Below, in pieces: positions 10,281 through 21,348 of a DNA stretch of 64,000 nucleotides. Position numbers and translations under genes: made by a program. This DNA comes from Melastoma dodecandrum (taxonomy: Eukaryota; Streptophyta; Magnoliopsida; Myrtales; Melastomataceae). The stretch lies in contig JARUPY010000190.1 of assembly GCA_029817715.1 (NCBI GenBank), positions 3,224,001 to 3,288,000 of the forward strand, read 5' to 3'. Position 1 is the first letter of the stretch. Every line of letters begins with the position of its first letter. The notes beneath the pieces were generated by a model. The model ran no database searches. It saw nothing but the letters and a program-made list of their open reading frames with translations, and had not been told where the DNA came from.

Positions 10281-11209
10281 TAGATTTGCAAGAGGTGTAT
10301 TTTGTTGTATTATTGGGGAACGACTTCATTAACTTAGCTGTTAGCATAAATTGCTTAGATCGTAAGGCGTGTTTGGCTTTTTATGTTTCCCTCTTGGGTC
10401 AAATTTTCGAATTCTATATCAAGCAAGAAGTTCTAGAAAATGTTACTTTTATTATTCAAAATTTTCAATTACACCTACGCTGCATATCTTCATTAATTTG
10501 CTTTTAAGTTTCACAATCATATTAATTCTAAACTTGCATGAGTTTGATGAGAACATTTCTAAATCATCCATAAACATGAAAGCCATTGAATTAAGGAATG
10601 TTTGTTGGGGCTCAAATGCAAGGACTGCATTCGAAAGTCCCCTTCATTTTCTGTGAAGGGGTGGAGGTGGACGGAATTTTGAGCTTTGGATACATTTTAA
10701 CGTTAGTTTATAAAATATTTTACGCTCGAAAACATTTTTTTATCAAACTGTGAATTCAGTTTCTAAATAATTTAATTTTTAAAACTGAGAGTTCTAAAAT
10801 AATTTGCCAAAATTTTCAAATTATGTTAAAAACTCGAGTTCACAACCATAAAACAATAATTTTGAATCTCAGCGGCTTCAGGATGGACAAAATATTTTGC
10901 AGACTAACATTAATAAGGAACAAAACTCCGAGTTGTGGTACATTGTGTTTGAGCTGATCCAAACTAACATTTAATTGCGATCAGATAACTCCAGAAATTT
11001 TTGCTACACTTAACATGAGTTTTAGAATAATATAGTGGAGGTTGTTTTGATGAATGTTTGTCGAACAAATATTTCGATTATCAAGATCGGCTTGATGGTC
11101 TGTGCCCTTCAGAGCCTACGTGAATGCTTGATCCATCCGCAGTTCAAGAGCGGGGAGCCAACAACATTCAGTTTGTGGGTGTGGTTGTTGGCGAAGCCAT
11201 CTTTCTAGC
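10281..11209. other. Unassigned AT-rich intergenic DNA
   Basis: No coding similarity, RNA gene or clear repeat seen on either strand. Confidence 0.4.
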
Positions 11210-11480
11210 CTGGCAAGGATGTTAGCCGAGGGCAGTGGATCAGTTTGAGCAGTTTGATCGACTCGAGGTTTCCAACCCACTAAGGTAGAACCTCGAGACT
11301 CGAATGAAGCTCAATACTATTAGCAGGAAGTTCAACTTTGGGCCATCCTTGATGCATAATGTAGGAAGGTTGTCGAAGGGCTGTGCATCAGCGGCATCCT
11401 CCAGTAGGCTTTGTCCTCAACATGATTCCATATGCTCAAGATCGGGCAGCCCTTGAATTGTCTAACTTCTTTGTTGGACA
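11210..11480 (-). pseudogene. Decayed LRR relic
   Basis: Interrupted matches to the LRR region of the 6134-9355 NLR: 'gatgttagccgagggcagtg', 'ccatccttgatgcataatg', 'gggctgtgcatc.gcggcatcctcc', 'ttgaattgtc.aacttctt'. The pieces keep their order but intervening repeats are deleted and no frame survives. It is more diverged than the other fragments, so it is probably one of the older duplicates. Confidence 0.7.
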
Positions 11481-12498
11481 TTTTAATGTCAATGATGTAC
11501 GTAATGGTTGGTGTAGCCACACCAGATTTCAGTGTGGGGGATAAGTGTTCAAACCAGCCGTTTATTTGGTTAGATTTCTACCATAACTTATATCTTACGA
11601 GTCTCGCAATAAAAAAAAATGATGTTTTTTTGCAGTGATAATAAAATAATTCACCATCTAAATATATGAAAGGTGTTTTGCATTTGATGCTTGATTTGTT
11701 ATTTATTTTTTCCTTTTAATATAAAAATATTTACTCTATGGTAAAACAAAGACGGGATGAAGGAAGAAAGAAAATAAGAGAAAGAGAAGGGGGGAGAATT
11801 TCTTATTGATTTCTGATATCGTTGTTGCGATCCTCTGGATCCTCTGGATCATCTGGATCATTGTTGTAATACAATACGTATCCCTATAAATCGTAACCGA
11901 ATGATTAATAGAGATTACAATAAATAGCATTCACACTATGATTACAACACTCCCCATGAGTGCTCATTATGATACAGCCTCAATAAAAATCTTTCCAGGA
12001 AAACCCCGTGGGAAAGAAACATGGTAAATGAAAATAGAGTACAATATGTTTACTCCCCCTCTTAGTGAGACATTTGCTCTTCCGGATCCCCCAATGATTT
12101 TGTGCCGAAACGCTACCTACGAGACAGTCGCAATTTTCATTGGTCGAGAATTCGCTTCCGGGAACCTCATTTTCTCTTCATAAAATATTAATTTTAATGA
12201 TATAAAAAATACATAAGAAAATATAAACAATAATAATAATAATAATCCAAAACATATAATTACGTAATCATAAAACATTATTTTAAAAATAAATACATCA
12301 AGAGAAATAAAACTAAATTCATGCTCGATAAGAAAATAAGCTATATCAAATTAAGAGAAACCATCAAAACCAAAATCTATTTTATCACCATTTCTTTTTC
12401 GTACAAACACACATTTGTAACTGATCAGTTTTATACCTTCAGGTGTACGGACTATAGGTCCAAAAACATTGCGCTTTGTGAGTGATTTTAGTTATGCT

Positions 12499-12717
12499 TC
12501 AATCGCATCTTTCCATTTTTGGCCAATTATTTCTTTGTTTGCATTTTTCAACAGACTTTGGTTCAATATATTCGTCTTCATTTATAATATCGCATGCTAT
12601 GGCATATGCAAAATTTTCGTCGACGTCGATTTCATCTCGATTCCATCTTTTTCCGGTCAAAACATAATTTATAGAGATCTCTTCATTTTCAGGTACCCGT
12701 GATTCTTCCCGAACCAT
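12499..12717 (-). pseudogene. Copia polyprotein fragment before the RT domain
   Basis: Minus-strand ORF containing SINYVLTGKRWNRDEIDVDE and EPKSVEKCKQRNNWPKMERC. The 'EPKSV..C..RNDW' pattern is the usual segment just ahead of the RVT_2 domain in plant copia elements. The RT itself does not follow. A longer homologue is at 62134-62532. Confidence 0.7.
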
Positions 12718-13302
12718 TTTCTCAATGACTGGACACTCTTCAGGAGTAATTATTTCCTCAGTTTGAGCATTTGCATCTTTTCTCTTTCAAGGATTTTTAT
12801 CTTTGGAACTGACTGGTCTACCACGTTTCACATGCATTTTAGGCTCATTAGCAATACTAGGTCCTTCAGGGACATTAATTCTTAGTTGGAGCATTTGCAG
12901 CTAGAATACAAGACTTTGTCATTTTCTTAGGGTCAGTAAAATCATTTGGCAATTGATTTGCTAAATGTTGTAAGTGATTAATTTTCTGAACTTCGAGTTC
13001 AAATTGTTTTATACGAGGATCATAATGAGCTAATGATAACTCACGTCAGATTATTTCCTTTTCAAACTGCTTATGTTCCCTTGTCAATGTCAGAAATGTC
13101 ATTTTGACAATCGGCAAAAAGTCTCGTAAATATCTGCATTATCCACATGGTGGATGAATAGGCCCACGTATATCACCTTGTAGTCTTTCAAGAAATTTCA
13201 AGAGTTCGGCCTTGTTTTTCGATGGTGATGGCTTTAATATTAACTTTCTTTGGGAACAAGCGGCACATGAAAGTTCATTTAGGAGAAAAATGTTCTTGTT
13301 TT

Positions 13303-13596
13303 TCAATGAATGCCCAACAAATGATTAATTATTCTCCACATCACTATAGTTCTAGGATGCCCCAAGCGATCATACCATGTAATAAAATTATTTTGATCGA
13401 CAATTTTTTGGTTTGTAACATGCACTTCGCCAACACTTACATTTGTGAAATATAGTCTCGAGGAAACTGCGGGTAGTTTTTCTAATATACATTTCTTACC
13501 GGAGATGATATTTGTAATAAACAAATATTCTTTGTCGTTTTCATTCGAAGTCTCAATGTGATATTCATTTCTGCGAATATCTTTAAAACTCAACAA
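13303..13596 (-). pseudogene. Copia GAG-pre-integrase fragment
   Basis: Encodes a segment ending in WYDRLGHPRTIVMWRIINH, matching the 'WH.RLGHP' pattern of the GAG-pre-integrase domain that precedes copia integrases. It stops before the zinc-finger and catalytic regions. A better preserved copy at 62728-63294 continues into the Cys-containing part. Confidence 0.75.
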
Positions 13597-13794
13597 ATTT
13601 CTCTGAGACTTAGAAGAATACAGCGTATTCTCGATACAAATATTTGTTCTTCCGGATAATAAAATATTTGCTCCTCAATGATTTTTGTACTTCCAGATAT
13701 CGTATTAACACTTGTTTCGTTCATTACCAAAACAGTAAAGAATTTCTTTGCTGACTAATTGCGCACAGTGTCTTGCCCTTCTGGGGATCGAGAA

Positions 13795-13945
13795 AAAACG
13801 AGTATTCTCTTCTAAAAATCGAGTATCCGCTTTTGGGAAACGATGATTCACTTCTAGGGATTGATGATCGACGATCCGCTTCTGGGGACAGTGGATCCGC
13901 TTCTGGGAATTGTGAATCCGCTTCGGGGGATCGTGATTTGGTACG
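13795..13945 (-). repeat. Short tandem repeat near the copia gag start
   Basis: About six to seven imperfect units of 20-25 bp built on 'gatccgcttctggg' or 'gaatcgag'. The minus-strand ORF carries the matching repeated KRIHNSQ/KRIHCPQ peptide. The same array, with different unit counts, lies at 63400-63560. Confidence 0.65.
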
Positions 13946-14296
13946 AATAAACTTTTCAATAATAAAAATATTGAAATAGCACGTGTGAAATTACTGTTTA
14001 CAAACTTTCATAGAATCGTTGATTTAGCGCCCTTTCAATCCGTGAAGAATCCTACAGACGACCGTCGTTTCGTATCATGCTGATAACGTGTTGTAAAACA
14101 AAGACGGGAAGGAGGAAGAAAGAAAAATTGATTTCTGAGATCGTTGTTGTGATCATCTGGATCATTTGGATCATTGTTGTAATACAATATGTATCCCTCT
14201 ATTTATAGGGATTTTACAACAGAAAAAATCTAAACAATCGTAACCGAATGATTAATAAAGATTACAGTAAATGACATTCACACTATGTTTACAACA

Positions 14297-14823
14297 ACTT
14301 GTACGATTATTCAATTTTTCGTCGATTAAAGAAAATGTCAAGATATATTTTTTACTTTTCTTTTTTTTTAAATATATATTTTTTACTTTATTCTTTTCTT
14401 TTCCCTTTTGGTTTTCTATTTTCATTTCTTTATTTTCCCTTTTTTATTTATTTTTATTTTCATTGTATATTTTGCTTTTGCTTTTGCTTTTCCTTTTTTG
14501 CCTCTCTCTTTTCCGTTTGTATTTGTATTGTGTTTCTTTTCTCAATATAACTCTGAGCATGGTCCAGCAGCTTATTGTTTTTCTCAAAATAAGGCTGACT
14601 TAAGGACTATATTTCGAGGATTTAAAAATTCAAAACCATAGTTCGAAAAAAATTTGCGAACCAATTGTAATTCCATACAATTATCTGTCTCTGTTTGTTG
14701 GTTCGTTGATTGTGTCCAACGATGGTAGGGAGTTTGCTTTTTATCTTCAAACTACATATTTGGCTTACATTGCCAAAAAAAAAAACACCTGAAATGAAGC
14801 AATTTTTGGAGACTTCCCAAAGT
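14297..14823. repeat. Second copy of T-rich NLR flank
   Basis: Matches 9600-10280 with a deletion in the middle: pyrimidine tract, 'tttccgtttgtatttgtattgtgtttc', and then the 'cttcccaaagttga' end. At 14823/14824 it joins the SPC24 duplicate with no spacer. Confidence 0.7.
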
Positions 14824-16390
14824 TGACGGTGGTGACAGAAGCGTACATCGAAAGCATCATCCTGCAATACGGACAAGACATAAGGTTCTTACCAAAGTAA
14901 TGTGGCACTACCTTGAAAAATTGAAGTATATTCCTAAACCTATTATCCTATTCTGAAATCCAAGGCCCTCTTGGCTCAAGGAAAACTTTCATTGAAAGAT
15001 AGTAGATGTCTCCTTCTTCACATTAATTCATTCAACTTAGCAACTTCCCATATAGATGGCCCCTCACTTAGGGAGACCCATGGAACTAGCTCACCTAACA
15101 AAAAAGGTTACCAACTCATCCATCAAAAGGCCATGTTTTAATGTGTCGTAGGCACAAGAAGCTTACTGTTCCCGGAGCTCTTGTTTTTCTAGCCTCTTCA
15201 GGGCGCGTTCCCGATCTTCAATAGAAGCCCTTTGCTGGTCAAGATCTTTGATTTCGTTTGCAATCACTGTGTTAAAAAATGGGAAAAAGTAAAATCAGCC
15301 ACCAAACTTTCAAGGTGATTTATCAGTAGAACATATGGTCACCATCTCTATATATCAAATAAGAGCGTGCTCTCCTCAATCAGCATTTTTTCCTTTCTAA
15401 GCACCTCATCCAACTCGTTTTGGAGCATGTCTATCGCTGAATCAGCAACAACTTCTGCTCTTGCAACTTCTGTCTTCTCCTTGCACGACTCAATCTTCCT
15501 CTGAAGATCTGCAGCACTTCTTAATTTGAGAATTCAAACACAATGCAGTGGGGAACATGGAATTCAATCGGGTCAACCTGGTCAATCAGCGACGAGATGA
15601 CTGAAAAGCAAATCCATTGCCTCCGTCACTAGTGTTACCAGAATCATTAGTGAAGGCCAATAAAAAACCAGATGCCTTTGTAAATAAGGCACCCTGAACG
15701 TTTTCTTTTAAAAGAAATACAGAGAAGTAAATCACAATAAGAGGACCAAATCAGTCGCCAGCACCAAATCTTCAGCTGGGACTAAGAACCAAACGGATCT
15801 AAGGAAAAGGGTTCTCGGGACTTAATTAATAGCTTGCAAATAAACCGGGTGCCTCTCCTCATAATCAGACACAAAGGACATTTAAATAATATGCCATTTT
15901 CACTTAAGGCCTGCAGAACAGGGACGAAGAAAAGAAAGATTGATTCACTCTTGGAGGTCCAACATTATATCTAGTCTCGAAGCTCAGCCACCCTTTTTCA
16001 TCCTAGCCCAAGTCTCGAAGTCGCTTCCACTCATTTAGCAACCCATGATACGAACGGATACATATATTGATTGTTGAACATTTTATTAAAACCTTACAAG
16101 AACTCATTCAGGCCAAACATTAGTGTCCAATTACAACCGCTAAACAGTCCAAAACATTCACTATTGACCCGCTCACAAGCAGAATCCGAACCCTGAAAGT
16201 TCATCCGCTAGACAAGATGAGGGCATAACTCGCACTGTTCCGGCATCCTCCCCAACCCAATCGAAATGAAATTAAACCCTCCCAACAGCCGAATCAAGAG
16301 GAACATGACAATATAAAACGATTCCGACCTTGGATAGAGGACGAGAGAACAGCTGGTCCAAATCGATCTGCCCGCCCTTCCGTCTCCATC
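14824..16390 (-). pseudogene. Duplicated SPC24 pseudogene lacking the last exon
   Basis: Nearly identical to 4041-5764. It starts inside exon 4 (gacggtggtgacag), so the final exon is missing. Exon 1 (16331-16389) carries one extra C near the start and a deletion of roughly 117 nt, replacing most of its N-terminal sequence. The end of exon 2 (near 15366) has lost about 20 bases including the donor region. It cannot make a normal SPC24 protein. It is followed by the same spacer and the same NLR 3' end as the parental copy. Confidence 0.85.
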
Positions 16391-16739
16391 GATGGAAGGA
16401 GAAAGGGGAAGCCGCGAGCGGATTTATGGAAGAAACAGTGATGAAAGAAAGAAAGAACGAAAGAAGAGCGCGGGGTTTCGGTTATTTAGAAGGATGTTGG
16501 ATTAATTACAAAATAGTACCCATTTAAACTTATTCGAATATGGTCCTTAATTTCTCATATCATTATCAATTGAGTAACAAGATAAGTTTGATTGAGGTGC
16601 ATCACTGTCGCTTAAGTAATACTACTAATTAATTAATTCATACTAGACACCATCTGCCATGCCAGAACTTGTCTGAAGGAGTTCGTTCGAGATACACAAT
16701 AAAGAAACTTTCCCTCTTGTTTTTGTTTTTTCCTAAATG

Positions 16740-16997
16740 GTCAAGCCTCCTGTCAGTCAGTCTCTTCAGACCCGGTGAGATGATCCACCTCCTTGTATTG
16801 TTGATTCCCCCCTTCTCATTTGACTCTCCATGACTGGGCATCCAACAATTGTGAGTTTCTTTGGGTAGCTTTTGTTGAATTGATGTATACCTTCAGGCAA
16901 TGATGCTACTACCCCCCAGGGCAGTGAATCAGATCGAGCAGTTTCAGCTATTGTAGGCCCCCAATCCACTCCGGTAGCACCACCAGTCTCGGACATG
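16740..16997 (-). pseudogene. NLR C-terminal LRR fragment
   Basis: Minus-strand matches to the NLR C terminus: CPRLVVLPEWIGGLQ, then SLPEGIHQFNKSYPKKL and VGCPVMESQMRRGES, split by a frameshift near 16905-16940. The match to 6134-6360 ends abruptly at about 16997 ('gtctcggacatgatct'), which marks the right edge of the segmental duplication. Confidence 0.85.
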
Positions 16998-17310
16998 ATC
17001 TCCAATCACGATCATGCCGAGGCTTCTGAGAAGCAGTCCCATGGGATTTGTTGCCATCCGAAGAATCTGACGAGGCATTCTCATTATTTTCTGGAGCAGA
17101 AAGATTGTCGTCATTCTTATTGTCGTTATCCCCGCTGCTGCCGTTCTTCTTAGGCAAAGCCCAGACAAACAACGTTGTAGAAGCGCTTCTTGGGTTTCAA
17201 CGATAGGCAAGCCCTCTCCTTCCGGACAACAACCTTCCACCGCGACGAACCGCCAGTGCCAAAAAGGTTGCAACTTCCGCTGTTATTCACTCGGACGCAC
17301 CACAGATCCA
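16998..17310 (-). pseudogene. Unrecognised captured exon fragment
   Basis: A minus-strand ATG near 17308 opens a frame starting [14 protein letters not shown]. It runs about 53 codons to a stop, then an adjacent frame continues as an acidic, Asn/Ser-rich stretch (GSSGDNDNKNDDNLSAPENN) up to the NLR junction at 16998. The basic, Ser-rich start followed by an acidic linker is compatible with a plastid-targeted protein, but I do not recognise the family. It may be exon 1 of an unrelated gene truncated by the duplication breakpoint. Confidence 0.35.
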
Positions 17311-17529
17311 TCGACCTAGAAAAGCAGAATCAGAAAAGGGTGAGGGAAGCGGATCTCTTCTCGGGTCTCCAACACCCACACACGGCCCTTCTCCCTGTTG
17401 TCTTCTGCGGATGGTTTCCTGGAGGAGTATTCGGAGAGCTCGATTCCGACGGAGGCTGAGGACGCCAGAATGACAGAGGTCCTCGATGTCGTCAACGAAC
17501 TTGTTGCTTCCATAACAGCGGCTGCAGGT

Positions 17530-18335
17530 CATACTCCTGAAGAGACGAGCATTAAAATCTGGATTGGAGAGTCTGCTGTCAATCCATTTCTGGATGTAAG
17601 ATCCTTCATACGTCTGCCCAGTAGCCACGATCACAGGATCTCTCATCAACTCCAGCGAGATTGGGCAAAGGAAATCCTCTGGGATAAGTACCCCATCACT
17701 TTTCTCTGTCTCCTCGAGATCTTTTACAGCAGAATGCTTCTCTTGATCAGTGGGAAGGTGCTCCTTGTCTTCTGTTGCTCTCATATTTGATTCCTGAATA
17801 TTTGGCGAACTAGAAGAGTTCGCAAGCAGGCTGTTTAACTCTCCATTTAGGCTCTCAGAAGCATCACCCTGTTGGACAACAGGAAGATACCGATGTTCTT
17901 GATATGTAGTGTGTCAATGTTGCGATTGATAGATTGGAGAAGGTCGAGGTCAATTTAGAGTGGCTCTGACAAAGATCGTGACAACAATTTCGAATTCAGA
18001 GGCCCATATCTCTTGGCAGCTCTTCTCGGCTGTGCTCTCACTAAGTCAACCTGCTCTTGCACCTCCTCTGATATGTCAAACTGCTCATATGGGATGCTTC
18101 CGAGAGCTTTCTCCATTTTCCACATCACGCACTGAAACTGGAAGGTAATTTTCTTTGCTGCTCCCTCCTGAGCTGCACGATGTCGGTTGTTTGGTTTGGG
18201 GATCGGCCGGAACCTTTCCTGTGGAAGGCTGTGGTCTCGGGGGCTGCGGGTGTGTGTCACGATGCCGAAGCTATAGAGATCTTCTTCTCCTTTTAGCAAG
18301 ATGAAATTCCAACTTGGGAATTCGTGATCCGACAA
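17530..18335 (-). pseudogene. Truncated plant U-box (PUB) E3 ubiquitin ligase fragment
   Basis: Minus-strand order: a UND-type helical segment (VMWKMEKALGSIPYEQFDI, EEVQEQVDLVRAQPRR), then a linker in another frame, then a U-box ([38 protein letters not shown]). Plant PUB proteins of this type add ubiquitin to targets in immune and hormone signalling and carry ARM repeats after the U-box. Here the U-box breaks off just after IQKWIDS, before its last conserved part, and no ARM repeat follows. The upstream ORF also has an EDLYSFGIV stretch like receptor-kinase subdomain IX, possibly another fused scrap. Frame breaks make it a pseudogene. Confidence 0.75.
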
Positions 18336-18339
18336 GTGC

Positions 18340-18960
18340 CCGATGGCCTCCTTCTACCACCGAAAGATCCACTGAAGGGGGGCGATCTCCGGCTACAAAG
18401 AGCAAATATAGAAAACGGGAAAGTGGACAGATTGATTAAAACTTGAGGTAAGAGCAAAAGAGCGAGATTACCCGTTCATGGAACCATATGGACTGTCGCA
18501 AACTCTCGTGCAGTCTTGTGAAGAAAGGAGGCATGAAGGAGGCTCGGTCGGCCAGGAGTACAACCTGATGCAAGACATTGGAAAAGGGAACTACCTTTTG
18601 TGCTTGAACTTTTTTTTCCTTTGCCCCTTGGTTTCTTCCCAGTGGCTTCCTTTAATTTTTTCTGAGTGTCTTAGTGTGTGTCATCCGGGTCTAGCTATTT
18701 ATAGGGATAGGTAGCGATTTTATTATTATTTTTTATCAAATCTTTTTATGATTTTTCTCGATTTTATGGGATTTTTGTTGATCTTTGATGTTTTTTTATT
18801 ATTTTCACTGATTTTCGGTGTTTTTTAGTTATTTTCGATGATTTTTAATGATTTTATTTTTTTTAGAAAAAAATTGGGCTATAACTGTTGCCCCTCATTG
18901 TGAGAATGTTTTGTAAAATGTTCGAACAAAGAATTAATAAGAGCCCAATTTTTTTGAAGA
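18340..18960 (-). mobile_element. Tat-type element, 3' LTR-like region with TATA box
   Basis: On the minus strand a T-rich (here A-rich) stretch leads to CCTATAAATAG at about 18700 and then 'cacactaagacactcag', shared with 40190-40640. This looks like U3, TATA box and R of an LTR. The end expected from the right-hand LTR (CCCGCCACA) is not present; the sequence instead runs into the PUB fragment near 18340, so this LTR is truncated. Confidence 0.5.
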
Positions 18961-18969
18961 GGAATGCTA

Positions 18970-19670
18970 AGGCATCGCGTTTGTTAATAAACGCTTCACC
19001 AAAAATGGCGTCGCATTTGTTAGAAAATGCATAACCAATAGCTGGTAAAAAGAGGTATCATGTTTGTACGAACGCTCAATCAGGAGGATTGAAAACGGTA
19101 TCACGTTTGTACGAACGCTTAACCGATTTGGACATGACTTTGTGTTTGTTAGTAAACGCTCAGTCGATTGGCGTCGCGTTTGTTAAAAAACGCTTAGCTG
19201 AATGGTGTTGCATTGATAGTAAGTGCTTAACCAATGTGGGAAAACGGTACGGCGTTTGTTAGTAAATGCTTTAACCAAATTGAAGATGACATTGCGTTTG
19301 TTAATAAACGCTTAGCCAAAATGGAGGTTGGTGTCACGTTTGTTAGAAAACGCTTCACCTAACCGTCTTGAAAGTGGCATAACATTTGTTAGTAAACGTT
19401 TACCGGATGGTATCGCGTTTGTTCGCGCTTTACTGAATGGTGATGCATTTGTTAGTAAACGCTCAGTCGAGTGGCGTCGCGTTTGTTAGTAAACGCTTAG
19501 CTAGATGGTATTGCGTTTGTTCGCGCTTTACCGAATGGTGCCGCATTTGTTAGTAAATGCTTCAACCAAATTGAAAATGACATTGCGTTTATTAGTGTGG
19601 CATCGCGTTTGTTAGTAAACGCTTAGCCGAATTGAAGACGGTATCGCGTTTGTTCGCGCTTGACCGAGTT
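18970..19670. repeat. Array of palindromic GCGTTTGTTAGTAAACGC repeats
   Basis: About 18 imperfect units of 30-45 bp. Most contain GCGTTT-NNNNNN-AAACGC, a hairpin with a 6-bp stem and 6-nt loop, joined by linkers such as 'ttagccgaatggt'. Several paired changes keep the stem (GCATTT with AAATGC). It lies between integrase and the 3' LTR of the Tat element, a place where Tat/Ogre elements are known to carry tandem repeats. Confidence 0.85.
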
Positions 19671-21054
19671 GAATTGAGAAATGGATAAAAAGTGTTTAAC
19701 AGTAGTGAAGAGGATCATACCTTAGCATAAAGGCTTGAGTTTTGAAATCATGAAGTATGATTGGGATTGTTTGTGTTTCCCATGTGCACTTCTTACTAAA
19801 AAGTTGACTGCAGATGATATGAATGCTAGATGTTCTATATGCATGAGCTAAAATTTCGTTTTTTTTTTCAAAAAAATGGAAACACTTGTGCGATAGAGAA
19901 TAAAGAAAGATCTTTCCTACATCTCTCAAGGCTCACTCAAAACATGTTTCTATGCTACCAGAGTGGGAAGTTCGATTCCTTTGAAATGAATGCTCAAGGG
20001 GTAGTCGAAAGAGACTTTGATTTTGATTGTAATGTAGGCTTGGTGTAAGACCATGTTTATAGAAGGCTTAATCTTTAAGGAAGAAAGCAAGTCAAAGAAT
20101 CTCATCGAAGAAGACTCAAAATGCAAGGACGTCACCCTTAAGCGTGGTTCTCCCAATGTGGACTCGCTCATCGACACAATATTCAAGGGTATGTTGACAT
20201 ATGAGAGTGTGAGTTTGTGAAGAAATGTTATAGGAAATAGATTTTCTTTATTTTTTTCCACAAGGAATGAGGCTCTTGAATTTGAAATGGTTTGCCCCAA
20301 ATTGGCAAATCGGGATCAGGGTTCTAAAACTTTCGTCCCTTTTTCTTTCTCACACTTTGCTTTTGTGATCGTCTTCGGGCCCTTGTATCTAAATTTGCTT
20401 TTTCTTTGAATAGTGCTAAGGGGCTCTCTTTTCTCTTTTGCTTGTTTGCCCCTGTCTTATTTTCAATTTTCATTTTTTTTTAGATATTCAACGGACTCGT
20501 TTCTTTGGAATTGTTCATGGTTGTAGTTGAAAGATGGTAGAGTATTGTGTCGACTTGCGAGATCCATTAGGGATCTACTTCACATTCAAACTTGAGGAAG
20601 TGACTCATCCCCATCTCAGCCCTATTCGGAAGTCTAGACTATAGGAACTCCTTTTACCTCGACGTGAGGTGACTCTTTGACTTGAAAGGGTCATTATATT
20701 TTGAAAAATCTCCACTTTGGCTAAGAATGGCTAGCAATGGTAATGTGTTTGAGGATAAGAAAGAATGCTCGATGTCATCCTAGCTAGAGCATTTTCCGTC
20801 AAAGGAATTTTTTTTCCACTCTGATGCCATCGTGTCTGAATTCCTCATAAGTGTGTCCACTCAACTCTCGAAAGGGTATGTGTTTGGGGATAGGGTTGCC
20901 TTTCTATCTCTGGCACACAAGTGTTCCGCTAGGGAAGGTGCTTCAAATTTCGAGGACGCATGAGAATATGAACATGTAAGCATGATAACTTTACCTGTGA
21001 TGTTTACTTCGACATTGAGACCCTGTAGGGAAAGAGATGGTGTATAATTAGGTT

Positions 21055-21250
21055 CAATGTGAGGAGTTTTAGAATTGGAACGATACTTTCTTAACCAGTC
21101 ACCTGTCGACGATCGATGTTGCCCCAGTTAAAGCATCTGCGAAGGACGTTAACATTGATTAGTCTCAAATTTCATGTGATTGAATTAGAATGATACTTTC
21201 CTCTACCGGTACCCAACAACGATCGATCGTTGCCCCAGTTGAAGCGTCGT
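21055..21250. repeat. Two diverged direct repeats 3' of integrase
   Basis: Units at about 21070-21135 and 21190-21250 share 'gatactttc', 'cgatcgat.gttgccccagtt' and 'aagc.tc'. They lie in the non-coding tail of the Tat element. The rest of 19671-21348 shows no ORF or domain. Confidence 0.6.
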
Positions 21251-21348
21251 TTATTTAGCATGGCTTGTAAGCCTCATAAATTTTCATTGCTCCTCAAAAT
21301 TCTCCGAGGAGAGTTACGCTAAAAGCAAATATCATTGAAATGAATTGC

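Larger units (their letters stand above)
11739..14296 (-). mobile_element. Internally deleted Ty1/copia element (copy A)
   Basis: LTRs of about 210 bp lie at 14089-14296 and 11739-11949. The right copy begins TGTTGTAAAAC and ends TTTACAACA. On the minus strand the right LTR is followed by 'cgttatcagcatgata', a PBS-like site, and the left LTR is preceded by a purine tract (catggggag). Between them are a gag-side tandem repeat, a GAG-pre-integrase domain fragment and a piece from just before the reverse transcriptase. Integrase core, RT and RNase H are missing, so it is non-autonomous. No TSD is clear. Confidence 0.75.

Noticed and set aside
17398..17790. Plus-strand ORF with [17 protein letters not shown]
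   Set aside because: It lies antisense to the U-box and the captured exon fragment; the minus strand carries the recognisable domain.
18970..19670. CRISPR-like array
   Set aside because: Units vary in length and sequence, there are no unique spacers of constant size and no cas genes, and the setting is a plant retroelement.
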